Shown in pieces: positions 16,089-25,827 of a stretch of 64,000 bases of DNA. The notes beneath the pieces were generated by a model. It was not told the DNA's origin. It worked only from the letters and a program-made list of their open reading frames with translations, and ran no database searches. The translations under genes were made by a program, and so were the position numbers. Source of the DNA: Calditrichota bacterium (GTDB taxonomy: Bacteria; Calditrichota; Calditrichia; RBG-13-44-9; J042); assembly GCA_013150955.1 (NCBI GenBank), contig JAADJD010000012.1, positions 105,267-169,266 on the forward strand. The letters are read 5' to 3'. How positions within the stretch are numbered: position 1 is the stretch's first letter; each line of letters begins with the position of its first letter.

Positions 16089-19001
16089 ATGTTGACACAA
16101 CTCTTACAGGCCTGGAATCGGTACCTGATTCAGCAGCCTTACTATCAGGATCACTTCATCGTTCAACGCCCGGAATTGGCCGAAAACCTGCTCATCGCTC
16201 TCAATAAAGATTGGTCAGAAACGATTACCATCGTCCCTTTTATTACGGAATTTGTTGAAAGCACCCGCCTGAGTTCCACGCACTTAATGGATTCGCTATT
16301 TGCCCTGTTACGCCTGGTCAACCAGAAAAAGATCCCTCTCTCCCGGCGCCAGGCCACGGAAATTGAACACAATTTGCAAAACCTGATCATTAAACTCAGT
16401 AGCTTTTTCACCTTCACTCGCATCGACATGAACCTGCCCACCCATCCGAAATCGTTCATCCGGATGGTGCAAAACTCCACCCCTCAATTCGAGCTCGACT
16501 CTCAGTTTCGCTTCCGCAAGGTCAACGAAGCACTGCTCCAGAAATTTGGTTATCACAAAAAGGAGTTGCTCCATCAGCATATCCGGCAGCTGTTTACCGA
16601 ATCCAGCCAGACCCTGCTGCGCTATGCCCAGCGGCAGCTGCAGCGCGGCCATCGATACATGATTCGCCTGGAGGTGGAAGCCCGCAGCTCCAAACATCGG
16701 AAATTCCGGGCCATTGTGCAAATCATGCGGGCAGAGGCTGACGATCCAGACATTGCCTACACCGGGCTCATTCAGGATGTTAGCGAAAGCAAAGAAACCC
16801 GCGATCTGGTGTCCCTCCTTTCCCTGGCCCTGGAGAATGTGGGAGACGGCATTGTGGTCATCGAGCCCCACCTGGACGGAAAAATCCTGTACCTCAACTC
16901 CGCCATGGAAAAGCTCAGCGGCTACGAACGTTACCAGCTATACGGCAAACCGTTCTCCACCCTACTCGGCAAACGGGTTCGGAAACGCATCCTTAAAGAA
17001 ATTTTCGAGGAATCCCTGAAAATTGGCTGGAAGGGCGAACTGGTACAGCACCATCGGAATGGAGATAGCTACATCGTGGAGCTGCATACAAAACCGGTGA
17101 AGGATGAAAACGGAAACATAGTGGCGATTGTGGGCATTGAACGGGACATTACCGAATTTAAAGCCGCCCACCTGAAAATTCTGGATCTGGGACGATTCAT
17201 TCAGCAAATCATCAACAATCTGCACCACCTGATCATCGTGACCGACGAGCACTTTCGCATCAAATTCTGGAACGAATCGCTGGCCCGAAAGACGGGATTC
17301 CCTGAGGATGAAGTCATCGATCGGTCGCTTTCTGAGGTGCTTCCGCAACTGATCGACTCCATTCCCCGAGAAATTTTCCGAAAGTCGCGCAAGTCCGCCA
17401 TGCTTTTCAACGAACGGCTGTCCCTCAATTTATTTTCCGAAGAAGAACGCCATTTTCAGGTGTCCATTTCCCATTTTGTGAGTGCCACCCGTGCGGAAAA
17501 TCTCTACCTCTGGGTGCTGGAAGACATCACCGAGGCATTCAAGAAGGATCAGCACATTCGCTTTCTGTCCAAAATTCCCGAAAACAGCCCCATCCTGATT
17601 TTTTCGCTCAATTTGGAAGGCAAGGTCATTTACTCCAACCCCACGGTGACCAAAACCTGTCAGGAACTGGATAACGGGAAAACCTGTCCCCAGAAGCTGC
17701 TACCCAGCACCCTGATGTACGACATTGCCGTGGGCGATTTTACCGCTGGTGACAGTCGCGAATATTTGCATCGCATTGGGGAGCGGGTGTTTCAGTACAT
17801 CGCCTTCCGTCCGGAGGATCTGGATTTCATTTTCCTGTATGGCATTGACATTACCGATCGGCTGGAACTGCAAAATCGGCTGATTCAGACCGAACGCATT
17901 CGGGCCATGGGGGAAATGGCCGCGGGTGTGGCGCACGATTTTAACAATCTGCTGGCGATCATTCTGGGACGAGTGCAACTGCTCAAGCTGAAAACGGAAA
18001 ATCAGGAGTGGGCCCAGGAACTGGAAGTGATTGAAAAAGCGGCCCAGCAGGGTAGCGAGATCGTTCAGAAGTTGCACGAAACCACTCGCCAGAAACGCGA
18101 ACGGCATTTCCAGCCGGTTTCTTTAAGCGAGGTGATTCGCGAAAGCCTGATGTTTTCCATCCAGAAGGTCAAACCCGCGGCCCAGCTCCAGGGCAAGGAT
18201 GTGCACATTCACACGCAACTGGACGATCAGCTGGTGGTGTTTGGCAATCCCATCGAATTAAAAGAACTTTTTACCAATTTGATTTTTAATGCCTTCGATG
18301 CCATGCCTGGCGGTGGCGACCTTTACATCCAGTCCCGCAGAAAAGATGACGATACGGTTGAAATTCGGGTGCGCGATACCGGCATGGGCATTCCCGAAGA
18401 AATCATCCACCGCATTTTTGATCCCTTCTTTACCACCAAGGGGGAAAAGGGTACCGGATTGGGCCTGAGCCTGGTGTACAACATCGTGACTGCCCATCAT
18501 GGAAAAATTAATGTGAACAGCGAGATTCAGAAGGGAACCGAATTTCAGATTGAACTGCCTCTGTCTAAAGAAGCGCTGGAACATAAACCTCAACCCACTG
18601 ATTGCCAGTGCGATGAGAACGGCGAGCTCCGCATCCTGGTGGTCGATGATGAACTGGAACTGCTGGAAACAACGGTTGAAATTTTACGCCTGCAATTCAA
18701 AGAAGTGGACATGGCCCGCAACGGCGAAGAAGCCATCGAGAAGTTTAAAAAGAAAGCCTACGATGTGGTGATTACCGATCTGGGCATGCCGCGCATTTCG
18801 GGGTGGGAGGTTGCCCGCGAGGTTAAGAAATACAATCCCACCGTGCGAACCATTTTAATCACCGGCTGGGGTCAGCAGGCGGAAGCGGAATTAAAGCACC
18901 ATCAGTACGTGGATCTGGTACTGTCCAAACCGTACGACATTCAGAAATTGATGGAAAAGATTCAGAAACTGTCCCATCAGGATCACGCGCTGTCCGAGTA
19001 A
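16089..19001 (+). CDS. Cytoplasmic multi-PAS hybrid sensor histidine kinase/response regulator
   Basis: The 970-residue product has no membrane segment, so it senses an internal signal. After an N-terminal helical region come about four PAS domains (starting near residues 135, 248, 375 and 495; for example LENVGDGIVVIEPHLDGKIL). The dimerisation domain has MGEMAAGVAHDFNNLLAIIL with phospho-acceptor His616, followed by an HATPase domain (NLIFNAFDAMPGGGDL, DTGMGIPEEI, GTGLGLSLVYNIV). A C-terminal receiver domain begins near residue 848 with RILVVDDELE and has phospho-acceptor Asp897 (VITDLGMP). There is no output regulator nearby, so its target is unknown. Confidence 0.95.
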   Translation: MLTQLLQAWNRYLIQQPYYQDHFIVQRPELAENLLIALNKDWSETITIVPFITEFVESTRLSSTHLMDSLFALLRLVNQKKIPLSRRQATEIEHNLQNLIIKLSSFFTFTRIDMNLPTHPKSFIRMVQNSTPQFELDSQFRFRKVNEALLQKFGYHKKELLHQHIRQLFTESSQTLLRYAQRQLQRGHRYMIRLEVEARSSKHRKFRAIVQIMRAEADDPDIAYTGLIQDVSESKETRDLVSLLSLALENVGDGIVVIEPHLDGKILYLNSAMEKLSGYERYQLYGKPFSTLLGKRVRKRILKEIFEESLKIGWKGELVQHHRNGDSYIVELHTKPVKDENGNIVAIVGIERDITEFKAAHLKILDLGRFIQQIINNLHHLIIVTDEHFRIKFWNESLARKTGFPEDEVIDRSLSEVLPQLIDSIPREIFRKSRKSAMLFNERLSLNLFSEEERHFQVSISHFVSATRAENLYLWVLEDITEAFKKDQHIRFLSKIPENSPILIFSLNLEGKVIYSNPTVTKTCQELDNGKTCPQKLLPSTLMYDIAVGDFTAGDSREYLHRIGERVFQYIAFRPEDLDFIFLYGIDITDRLELQNRLIQTERIRAMGEMAAGVAHDFNNLLAIILGRVQLLKLKTENQEWAQELEVIEKAAQQGSEIVQKLHETTRQKRERHFQPVSLSEVIRESLMFSIQKVKPAAQLQGKDVHIHTQLDDQLVVFGNPIELKELFTNLIFNAFDAMPGGGDLYIQSRRKDDDTVEIRVRDTGMGIPEEIIHRIFDPFFTTKGEKGTGLGLSLVYNIVTAHHGKINVNSEIQKGTEFQIELPLSKEALEHKPQPTDCQCDENGELRILVVDDELELLETTVEILRLQFKEVDMARNGEEAIEKFKKKAYDVVITDLGMPRISGWEVAREVKKYNPTVRTILITGWGQQAEAELKHHQYVDLVLSKPYDIQKLMEKIQKLSHQDHALSE

Positions 19002-19049
19002 CCCTGCTCCCACCGCCGGGTGGATCCACCACCTTCCTTACCGGGAACG

Positions 19050-19235
19050 TTATTCTTCCAGGGGCTGCGCCTCTTCAATAATCATATTGGGGATGTCGTC
19101 TTCCACAAGATAAACCAGCTTACACTGCTGGCAAATCAATTTGCCGCGGGTGTCATCCTGGGGATCGGGCTGGTATTCCAGCTCCCCTTTGCATTTGGGG
19201 CAAACCAGAATTTCCAGCAGTCGGGAATCCAGCAT
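19050..19235 (-). CDS. Trm112-family zinc-ribbon protein
   Basis: The 61-residue product reads [17 protein letters not shown], then [20 protein letters not shown], the standard bacterial Trm112 (YcaR-like) layout with two CxxC pairs and the conserved DDIPNM end. In bacteria these small proteins are thought to stabilise or activate methyltransferases and related enzymes. It is transcribed towards the histidine kinase gene; its own promoter lies before an element copy at 19287-19451. Confidence 0.93.
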   Translation of the reverse strand: MLDSRLLEILVCPKCKGELEYQPDPQDDTRGKLICQQCKLVYLVEDDIPNMIIEEAQPLEE

Positions 19236-19286
19236 GTGTCGTCTTCCTCCCTAATTAAATTCAAGTGGGCTGTTTTTCTTTTTTAA

Positions 19287-19451
19287 CCCAGATTATGTTT
19301 TAGCCTACGAATGACACGAATGAACACCAATAAAACCAATAAAATCCATCGGATTGTGTCTGGATGAAAAGGTGTTCCAGGGTTTATTCGCGATTTTGTC
19401 GATATTTTTTGGTTTCATTCGCATGATTCGCGGCTTCATGCATTATTAGGG
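19287..19451 (-). mobile_element. Intact 165-bp MITE-like element with TTTAA direct repeats
   Basis: The copy begins CCCAGATTATGTTTTAGCC and ends CATTATTAGGG. TTTAA flanks it on both sides (19282-19286 and 19452-19456). It lies between the Trm112 start and the accA stop. Confidence 0.92.
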
Positions 19452-19516
19452 TTTAATCGACAAAACCGGCGCCATTCACGTGCACCAGTAGCCAGCCGAA
19501 AATCCCGAATGGAGCG

Positions 19517-20485
19517 TCATTCTTTCCAGAATCCCATGCGGGCAAATTTCTCCACCCGTTTTTCGATTAACTCCTCGGGTGGAATCTTTACCAGTCGACG
19601 CAGTTCTTCCAGAATGAATTTTTTCAGGGTAGCGGCTGCCTGATCATAATCCCAGTGGGCACCTCCCGGCGGTTCGGGAACAATGCGATCGATCACCCCC
19701 AGTTCCAGCAGATCGGGGGCGGTTAACTTCATGGCCTCGGCAGCCTGAGGCGCCTTGGCATTGTCCCGCCACAAAATGGCCGCACATCCTTCGGGAGAAA
19801 TCACCGAATACCAGCAGTTTTCCATCATTAAAATCACGTCGCCAACACCAATCCCCAGCGCGCCACCGGAGGCGCCTTCTCCGATGATGGCAATGACGAT
19901 GGGCACCGGCAGGTGGGACATCTCCAGCAAGTTCCGGGCAATGGCCTCGGCCTGTCCCCGCTCCTCGGCGCCAATACCCGGATAAGCCCCCGGCGTATCG
20001 ATCAACGAAATGACCGGCATGTTAAACTTGGCCCCCATCTTCATCACCCGAAGCGCCTTGCGGTAGCCCTCCGGATTGGACATCCCGAAGTTGCGGTACA
20101 GGTTCTCCTTTACATCCCGTCCCTTTTGCTGGCCGATTATGACCACCCGAAACTCTTCCACCTGGGCAATGCCTGCAACCAGTGCGGGATCGTCCGCAAA
20201 ATGCCGATCGCCATGTAATTCAATAAAATCGCTGGCCATGCGCTGAATATAATCCAGCGTGTACGGCCGATCCGGATGTCGGGCCAGCTGCACCCGCTGC
20301 CAGGGCGTTAATTTGGAATAAACATCCTTGCGTAAGGCTTCAACCTTTTTTGTCAGGCGGGCAATGTCTTCGGTTAAATCCACTCCGGTCTCACGGGCAT
20401 ATTCTTCCATTTCGGCAATCTTTTTCTCCAGCTCCACAATCGGCTTCTCGAAATCGAGAATCATGCGAAAATTTTTCTTCAGCAT
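19517..20485 (-). CDS. accA: Acetyl-CoA carboxylase carboxyltransferase, alpha subunit
   Basis: The 322-residue product has the usual AccA length and order: N-terminal coiled helix ([20 protein letters not shown]), [55 protein letters not shown] and the carboxyltransferase core [19 protein letters not shown] with [14 protein letters not shown]. AccA pairs with AccD to transfer CO2 from carboxybiotin to acetyl-CoA, the first step of fatty-acid synthesis. accD is not in the window. Confidence 0.97.
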   Translation of the reverse strand: MLKKNFRMILDFEKPIVELEKKIAEMEEYARETGVDLTEDIARLTKKVEALRKDVYSKLTPWQRVQLARHPDRPYTLDYIQRMASDFIELHGDRHFADDPALVAGIAQVEEFRVVIIGQQKGRDVKENLYRNFGMSNPEGYRKALRVMKMGAKFNMPVISLIDTPGAYPGIGAEERGQAEAIARNLLEMSHLPVPIVIAIIGEGASGGALGIGVGDVILMMENCWYSVISPEGCAAILWRDNAKAPQAAEAMKLTAPDLLELGVIDRIVPEPPGGAHWDYDQAAATLKKFILEELRRLVKIPPEELIEKRVEKFARMGFWKE

Positions 20486-20550
20486 CCAACCCTCTGTATT
20501 TTATCCCCCACAAATTTAAACGCTAAAACTAAGGCGTTAAATGGGTATTG

Positions 20551-21270
20551 TCAATACTTACCAAAAAGACTCAGGATTTTCAACTTCCACACCATAAATG
20601 CCGCTTCGAACATGATTTTTTTGGACATTTTGGACTTCCCCACGGTGCGGTCGTAAAAAATGATCTGGATTTCCTTAATCCGGAATCCGCGCTTCCAGGC
20701 CTTAAAATTCATCTCAATCTGAAAAGAATACCCATTGGACTTGACCTCGTCCAGAGGAATGGCCTCCAGCACCTCCCGCCGGAAACACTTGAATCCGCTG
20801 GTACTGTCTTCCAGGGGCAATCCCGTAATGTACTTGGTGTACTTGTTGGCCATAACACTTAAGGCCAGACGTCGCAACGGCCAGTTGATGACGTTGACCC
20901 CACGCAGGTACCGGGAGCCGATCACCAGATCCGCCTCTTTAATGGCCTCCAGAAAGTTGGGGATCTCCCGGGGATCGTGGGAGAGGTCGGCATCCATCTC
21001 GAAGATATACTTGTAGTCCCGTTCCAGCGCATATTTAAATCCCTGAATGTAGGCCGTTCCCAGTCCCAATTTTCCGGGACGCTCCATTAAAAATACATGG
21101 GGATTTTTCTGCTGGTAGGCTTTTACAACCTCGGCGGTGCCGTCCGGTGAGTTGTCATCAATAACCAGAACATCCAGACCGGGAATGTTTAAATCAAAAA
21201 TAATGTCCAATAATTTGCCAATATTTTCCCGTTCATTATACGTGGGCACAATAACCAGTATTTTTTCCAT
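20551..21270 (-). CDS. Polyprenol-phosphate mannose synthase-like glycosyltransferase (GT2)
   Basis: The 239-residue product is a single-domain GT2 enzyme without membrane anchor: ILVIVPTYNERENIGKLLD, VIDDNSPDGTAEVV, the metal-binding FEMDADLSHDP (DxD), LVIGSRYLRGVNV and the QIEMNFKAWKRGF/RTVGKSKMS end of the dolichyl-phosphate mannose synthase group. It likely charges a polyprenyl phosphate with a sugar for use in the periplasm. It follows the RmlD-like gene by 16 bp. The DUF2723 protein encoded upstream is a possible user of the lipid-linked sugar. Confidence 0.92.
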   Translation of the reverse strand: MEKILVIVPTYNERENIGKLLDIIFDLNIPGLDVLVIDDNSPDGTAEVVKAYQQKNPHVFLMERPGKLGLGTAYIQGFKYALERDYKYIFEMDADLSHDPREIPNFLEAIKEADLVIGSRYLRGVNVINWPLRRLALSVMANKYTKYITGLPLEDSTSGFKCFRREVLEAIPLDEVKSNGYSFQIEMNFKAWKRGFRIKEIQIIFYDRTVGKSKMSKKIMFEAAFMVWKLKILSLFGKY

Positions 21271-21286
21271 AAGCGCCGAATCATCC

Positions 21287-22180
21287 TCACTTGCTTAGCG
21301 TTGTCTTCAGGTACACCAGACTCTCTTTTAATGTTTTCGGGTGGAATCCCAGTTCCTGAATGGCTTTATCTATTTTTAATCCGGCCTTGAACGGTCGGGG
21401 GGCTTGTTGTTGGAGTTGATCGGTGGTGATCGGGGTGATCAGGGAGGGATCAAAACCAAAGGTTTCGGCAATTTGAACCGCCATCTGGTAACGGTGCACA
21501 AAATCGGCACCGGAAATATGAATCACGCCTAGAAACGGTCGATTCAAAATAAGATGAATCCCCTCAGCCAGATCATCCACCAGAGTGGGGGTGTTGTACT
21601 GATCGGTAACCACCCGAATGGGTTTCCCCTGCTTCAGGTTCTGATACACCCACAAAAAGAAGTTGGATTTGACGTCCACCCCCACCCCATAAACCACGGA
21701 AGTGCGCACAATGGTAAAGGGAATACCCGATGCCTTAATCACATTCTCCGATGCCAGCTTGGCCTTGCCATAATAGCAGGGGGGATTGGGTCGATCGTCC
21801 TCACGATAAGGGCCATTCTTCCCATCGAAAATATAATCTGTTGAAATGTGAATGAGTTGAATCATTCGATTTCGGGAGGCGTGCACCAGATTTTCCACGC
21901 CCTTGACGTTCGCCCGCCAGCAAGCCTCTTTTTCCACTTCGCAGGCATCCACGTTGGTAAATGCCGCCGCATTGATGATCACATCGGGCTGAAAATCCTC
22001 AATCACCGCCTTACACTCGCGGTATTTCTCAATGTTCAGGGGACGATATTGGAAGGTTGGGGACTGCAACACCGGCTTTTCTGCCCGCGCCGTGGCCAGC
22101 AACTCATAATCTTCGATGAGCGCGGTAATGAGCTTTTGCCCCAGCAAACCATTGGCACCGGTTATTAACACCCGTTTCAT
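21287..22180 (-). CDS. RmlD-like dTDP-4-dehydrorhamnose reductase (SDR family)
   Basis: The 297-residue product has the Rossmann motif ITGANGLLGQKLI, the RmlD substrate-site sequences NAAAFTNVDACEVEKE and HISTDYIFDGKNGPYREDD, the catalytic YYGKAK (Tyr-x3-Lys) and VRTSVVYG. RmlD reduces dTDP-6-deoxy-L-lyxo-4-hexulose to dTDP-L-rhamnose. The other rml genes are absent from the window, so another deoxysugar reductase role is possible. It forms a pair with the glycosyltransferase that follows. Confidence 0.88.
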   Translation of the reverse strand: MKRVLITGANGLLGQKLITALIEDYELLATARAEKPVLQSPTFQYRPLNIEKYRECKAVIEDFQPDVIINAAAFTNVDACEVEKEACWRANVKGVENLVHASRNRMIQLIHISTDYIFDGKNGPYREDDRPNPPCYYGKAKLASENVIKASGIPFTIVRTSVVYGVGVDVKSNFFLWVYQNLKQGKPIRVVTDQYNTPTLVDDLAEGIHLILNRPFLGVIHISGADFVHRYQMAVQIAETFGFDPSLITPITTDQLQQQAPRPFKAGLKIDKAIQELGFHPKTLKESLVYLKTTLSK

Positions 22181-22425
22181 CTTCCATTCCCGAATTTTCG
22201 ATGAAACTCGAATTGAGCTCCTGCCCGCAAATTTTAAATATCTTCAAAAAATGGCGCGAACGTCTGCACAATCCTCCCGCACCACAAAAAATTCTACCTT
22301 ACTTGAAAACGCTGTCGCCGTTCAGAAAAGTAAATTAATCCATCAAAATCCCGATGAAAAATATTCTTTCACCAAAAAGGCAATTCTAAACGCAACATCG
22401 CCCTTTAGAAACGATCCCCCTCCTT

Positions 22426-23343
22426 TCAGGAGGAGAGCTGACGCAGCCGTTCCATCACCTCTTTCAATCGATACATCTCCGTGGAACCGGGTAAGGCGGC
22501 ATTGGCGGCGGCCACCAGATTGGCATACTCCACCGCATTGGGGATGTCCCCGTGCTGCAAATACGCGGCAACAAAACCGGCCCCAAACGCATCGCCACAT
22601 CCCGTGGTATCCACAATCCGGGGAACAGTAAATGCGGGGAAGGCCTTACTGCCAATAATGCCGTGACTTTCGTACACCACCACCGCGCCATTGCCTGCCT
22701 TCGTCACCAGAAGCACCTGATCGTTCCGTAAAAACGTTTTGTGAAATTCCACCTCACTCAATGTATTGGGGGAAATGATGCGAAACTCTCGTTCATTCAT
22801 CTGTAAAAAGCGGGGAATGCGAATCCATTCTTCCACATCCTCGGGGCGCCGGGGAAAACGCCGTCCCAGATCGTCAATTCCCATGAGCAGGAAATGAATA
22901 TCCAGATAAAGCCTGTCCCCTGCGGCCTGCCCAATCTGGCGAAACACGTCCAGCGTAATGTCCCACCCGGTGATCATGTTGACGATCACCATATCGGCAT
23001 CCATGAACGGTTCCACATGGTGCCATTCCAGCGGTGGGAAATTAAACAGGGCTTTTTCCCGCCGCTCTTCGGGAGAGATGTATTCCAGAATCACCTTCTG
23101 ATTCTTCTGATCGATGGCCACCAGACCATCGGGCACAATATTCGGCCGTTTGGACAGGATGGCCTGAACCTGCTCGCTGATGTCCTGTCCCACGTACGAG
23201 ACCGGGACAATCTGATCATTCTCCCCCAGCAATTCGGAAAGAATGATGATGTTGTAAAATACCCCCCCCAGACTTTCAATCGCCACCCCTTTAAAGGGCA
23301 GGATTAGATCCTTGTTAATCGTCCCAATAACGGTAACTTTCAT
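22426..23343 (-). CDS. PfkB-family carbohydrate kinase
   Basis: The 305-residue product begins KVTVIGTINKDLI and has the second PfkB signature DTTGCGDAFGAGFVAAYL with the catalytic Asp near residue 252. ADP-ribose-kinase-like, nucleoside and sugar substrates are all possible. Its start overlaps the purE stop by 4 bp (ATGA), so it is co-translated with purE. A hairpin-like CTCCTGAAAGGAGG lies at its stop codon and the next 245 bp (22181-22425) hold no gene. Confidence 0.9.
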   Translation of the reverse strand: MKVTVIGTINKDLILPFKGVAIESLGGVFYNIIILSELLGENDQIVPVSYVGQDISEQVQAILSKRPNIVPDGLVAIDQKNQKVILEYISPEERREKALFNFPPLEWHHVEPFMDADMVIVNMITGWDITLDVFRQIGQAAGDRLYLDIHFLLMGIDDLGRRFPRRPEDVEEWIRIPRFLQMNEREFRIISPNTLSEVEFHKTFLRNDQVLLVTKAGNGAVVVYESHGIIGSKAFPAFTVPRIVDTTGCGDAFGAGFVAAYLQHGDIPNAVEYANLVAAANAALPGSTEMYRLKEVMERLRQLSS

Positions 23344-23807
23344 TTAGGTAGCCTGCATTTGTTTTGTTTGAAAGTTTCCAGTTTCTGGGCCACTTCGGGA
23401 TGGGACAGGGCAAGAATCTGGGCAGCAAAAATGGCGGCGTTCCGCACCCCGGCTTTTCCGATGGCCATGGTCGCCACAGGGACACCAGCAGGCATCTGCA
23501 CAATGGCATAGAGGGCATCCACTCCCTGCAGATCGCTTCCCGCCAGGGGCACACCAATGACCGGCAGCGAGGTATAGGCAGCGATCACTCCCGGCAAATG
23601 CGCCGCCATGCCCGCACAGGCAATAATGGCCCCATATCCATCGGCCCTGGCTTGCGAGGCAAACTGCTGCACGGCATCCGGCGTTCGATGCGCCGACATG
23701 ACCCGAACATCGGCCTCTATTCCAAAATATTCCAGATATGGCAACGCCTCTTCCACAACCGGGCGATCCGATTCGCTCCCCATGATCACGGCAACCTTTG
23801 GCTTCAT
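23340..23807 (-). CDS. purE: N5-carboxyaminoimidazole ribonucleotide mutase
   Basis: The 155-residue product is a standard class I PurE: VAVIMGSESDRPVVEEAL, RVMSAHRTPDAVQQFA and AGMAAHLPGVIAAYTSLPVI contain the phosphate-binding Ser and catalytic His loops. It moves the carboxylate of N5-CAIR to form CAIR in purine synthesis, which normally needs PurK. purK is not here. The gene is translationally coupled on both sides (4-bp overlaps with the DUF4837 and pfkB genes). Confidence 0.97.
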   Translation of the reverse strand: MKPKVAVIMGSESDRPVVEEALPYLEYFGIEADVRVMSAHRTPDAVQQFASQARADGYGAIIACAGMAAHLPGVIAAYTSLPVIGVPLAGSDLQGVDALYAIVQMPAGVPVATMAIGKAGVRNAAIFAAQILALSHPEVAQKLETFKQNKCRLPK

Positions 23808-24850
23808 TCAGCGGCTTCCTCCATTTTATCCTCTTTTTTTCCTAAATTTTCCTGAAAGGTGTAGGCCATCACCTCCAGCTGATCCAGAAATACCTTCTTC
23901 CGCTGACCAATGGCCTGAACGTAGAAGTCAATCATAAACACAATACGATTTTCTTTATCGACAAAGGTGATGTTTCGAAAAGGCCCACCAATGATGTATT
24001 TGGGATTTTTCCAGGTTCCCTCCAGCCGATAGGCCGGAAATCCCTTAAAGGTAATGCGTCGACCAAACGTTTCCTCTTCCACCACCACATCGCCCTCATA
24101 AATCTTGGCCGCCAGCCGGTTGCGTTCATCGATAATCCACCGTGGGGTGATTTGCATATCTTCTGTGTAGGGCACCCAGTGTACAAACAAAGAACGATCG
24201 GGATTCAACCGGCGCAACCATACATAGCCTTCTTCCAGACTTTCATCCGCCAGGAAATAGTCATGCTGTACCCGAATGGTAAACGGGAAATGGGTGCGGA
24301 TGTACTCCTCAAGCTCCTTGTTCTCGTAACGGGCGTATACAAAACGCTTCAACCGCTGATAGTAAGAGCGTTCAAAATCCTGGTAAATGACATCTCCAAA
24401 ATCGTAAATGCGCTGGATCATATCTTCTTTGGTGGGAGCCACCAGAAACAACACATACTGCTCCAGCGCCCATACATCCTTTTTGGGGATGTAGAAGTAA
24501 TCGCCCTTCATAACGCCCTGGATGATTTCCTCCGACAACAGCGCTTTTACATTGGCCGATACCGGCTCCTCGCTATTCAGGCGAGCCAGGAAAAAGATAT
24601 TTCGGAATTTCTTGTAGGTATCGAAGCGCTCAAACGGTCGCCATTTCACCAGATATTCCGGCTCCAGCACCGGGGTGCGGTATTCCTTGGCAAAAATATC
24701 CCGAATGGCATCCTCATATTCCAGCCAGTCCAATGAATCGGCAAATACATAGATTTCATCGAACTCGCCCTGGCTATCCGGCTTCACACCGCACTGCTGA
24801 AAAAACACCAGCGCAACCAGCACCAGCAAAACGGTTTTGATGGCATTCAT
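23804..24850 (-). CDS. DUF4837 lipoprotein
   Basis: The 348-residue product has a lipoprotein signal (VLLVLVALVFFQQC, Cys20) followed by the family pattern: DEIYVFADSLDWLEYEDAIR, then a paired-domain body with FRNIFFLARL, and near the end GRRITFKGFPAYRLEGTWKN and GGPFRNITFVDKENRIVFMI. DUF4837 proteins are envelope lipoproteins of unknown function found in FCB bacteria, where they often sit near purE-type genes. Start and stop both overlap neighbours by 4 bp. Confidence 0.88.
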   Translation of the reverse strand: MNAIKTVLLVLVALVFFQQCGVKPDSQGEFDEIYVFADSLDWLEYEDAIRDIFAKEYRTPVLEPEYLVKWRPFERFDTYKKFRNIFFLARLNSEEPVSANVKALLSEEIIQGVMKGDYFYIPKKDVWALEQYVLFLVAPTKEDMIQRIYDFGDVIYQDFERSYYQRLKRFVYARYENKELEEYIRTHFPFTIRVQHDYFLADESLEEGYVWLRRLNPDRSLFVHWVPYTEDMQITPRWIIDERNRLAAKIYEGDVVVEEETFGRRITFKGFPAYRLEGTWKNPKYIIGGPFRNITFVDKENRIVFMIDFYVQAIGQRKKVFLDQLEVMAYTFQENLGKKEDKMEEAAE

Positions 24851-25815
24851 TGTTGATTTACCTCGATTTGTTGGTCTTTCTGGGTTCGATAAAATATTAA
24901 AAAAATGCCCCCGATGCCACTCATCAACATGGGTACCAGGGTATTTAAAAAGGACAGAGACAACGCCTCTGCCGGTGTTAAACCAATGCGGGTTAACAGA
25001 AAAACATACCCGGAATCGCGTACCCCCAGACCATTGATAGACGGCAGTAATCCCAACAAGAATGCCACCGGGATAACCAGAAGCAAAAATTGAAAACTGA
25101 CCTGCTGCAGGTTCAACGATTGGGCCAGTAGATAGTTCATAAAAATGAACAGAATCTGGCTGCTAAGCGAGAACAGGAACGTGATGGCAATTCGCGATTT
25201 ATGGGTTCGGAACACGTGAATGCTATTCAGCACCCGATTGAGCCGATTGCCCAGATTCAGAAATTCGATTTTTTCAAAGATCTGAACCATCCAGCGGAAG
25301 AAACGCGTGTTGAGCACCAGGCCAAACCCAAGAACAACCAAAGTTAACATGGACAGGGTCACATAGACAATACGCCAGGTATGAAAATGCTGCAAGACCC
25401 AGAATAAAGAAAAGGCGGCCAGACTTAACGTGGCCAGTAAACCCAGCAGGCGTTCAAAGAGTACGATCCCAACGCTTTCGGCCCGCCGATCACTGAGGCG
25501 GGCCACATTGTACGCCCGGCTGATGTCCCCACCAATGGTTGTGGGCAAAAAATTGTTGAAAAAATAACCGATAAAATAAAAAATCAATAATTTCTTATAT
25601 CCCGGACGAATGTCCACCGTTTGCAGCAACAGCTTCCAGCGCCAGGTTAAAAATAGCAATCCCACAAAAAAAGCTCCCAGCGCAAAAAGAAAATACAGAC
25701 CATTCACCTGGCGCAGGGTGGCATAAATTTTCGAAATATCCGCCAGATAAATCAGGTAACCCAGCAGGCCTATGCTGACCGCAAAACGGACAATTTGCAG
25801 TATGATCTTTTTCAT
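24847..25815 (-). CDS. Flippase-like membrane protein (LPG synthase TM/UPF0104 family)
   Basis: The 322-residue product has about eight membrane segments and the family landmarks FLTWRWKLLL, FFNNFLPTTIGGDISRAYNV and the late PSINGLGVRDSGYVFLL. The family contains AglD-type archaeal glycosylation proteins and the membrane half of MprF, thought to flip lipids. In this operon, directly after a DUF2723 protein, a role in moving a lipid-linked precursor is plausible but inferred. Confidence 0.88.
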   Translation of the reverse strand: MKKIILQIVRFAVSIGLLGYLIYLADISKIYATLRQVNGLYFLFALGAFFVGLLFLTWRWKLLLQTVDIRPGYKKLLIFYFIGYFFNNFLPTTIGGDISRAYNVARLSDRRAESVGIVLFERLLGLLATLSLAAFSLFWVLQHFHTWRIVYVTLSMLTLVVLGFGLVLNTRFFRWMVQIFEKIEFLNLGNRLNRVLNSIHVFRTHKSRIAITFLFSLSSQILFIFMNYLLAQSLNLQQVSFQFLLLVIPVAFLLGLLPSINGLGVRDSGYVFLLTRIGLTPAEALSLSFLNTLVPMLMSGIGGIFLIFYRTQKDQQIEVNQQ

Positions 25816-25827
25816 CCAGCCACAAAA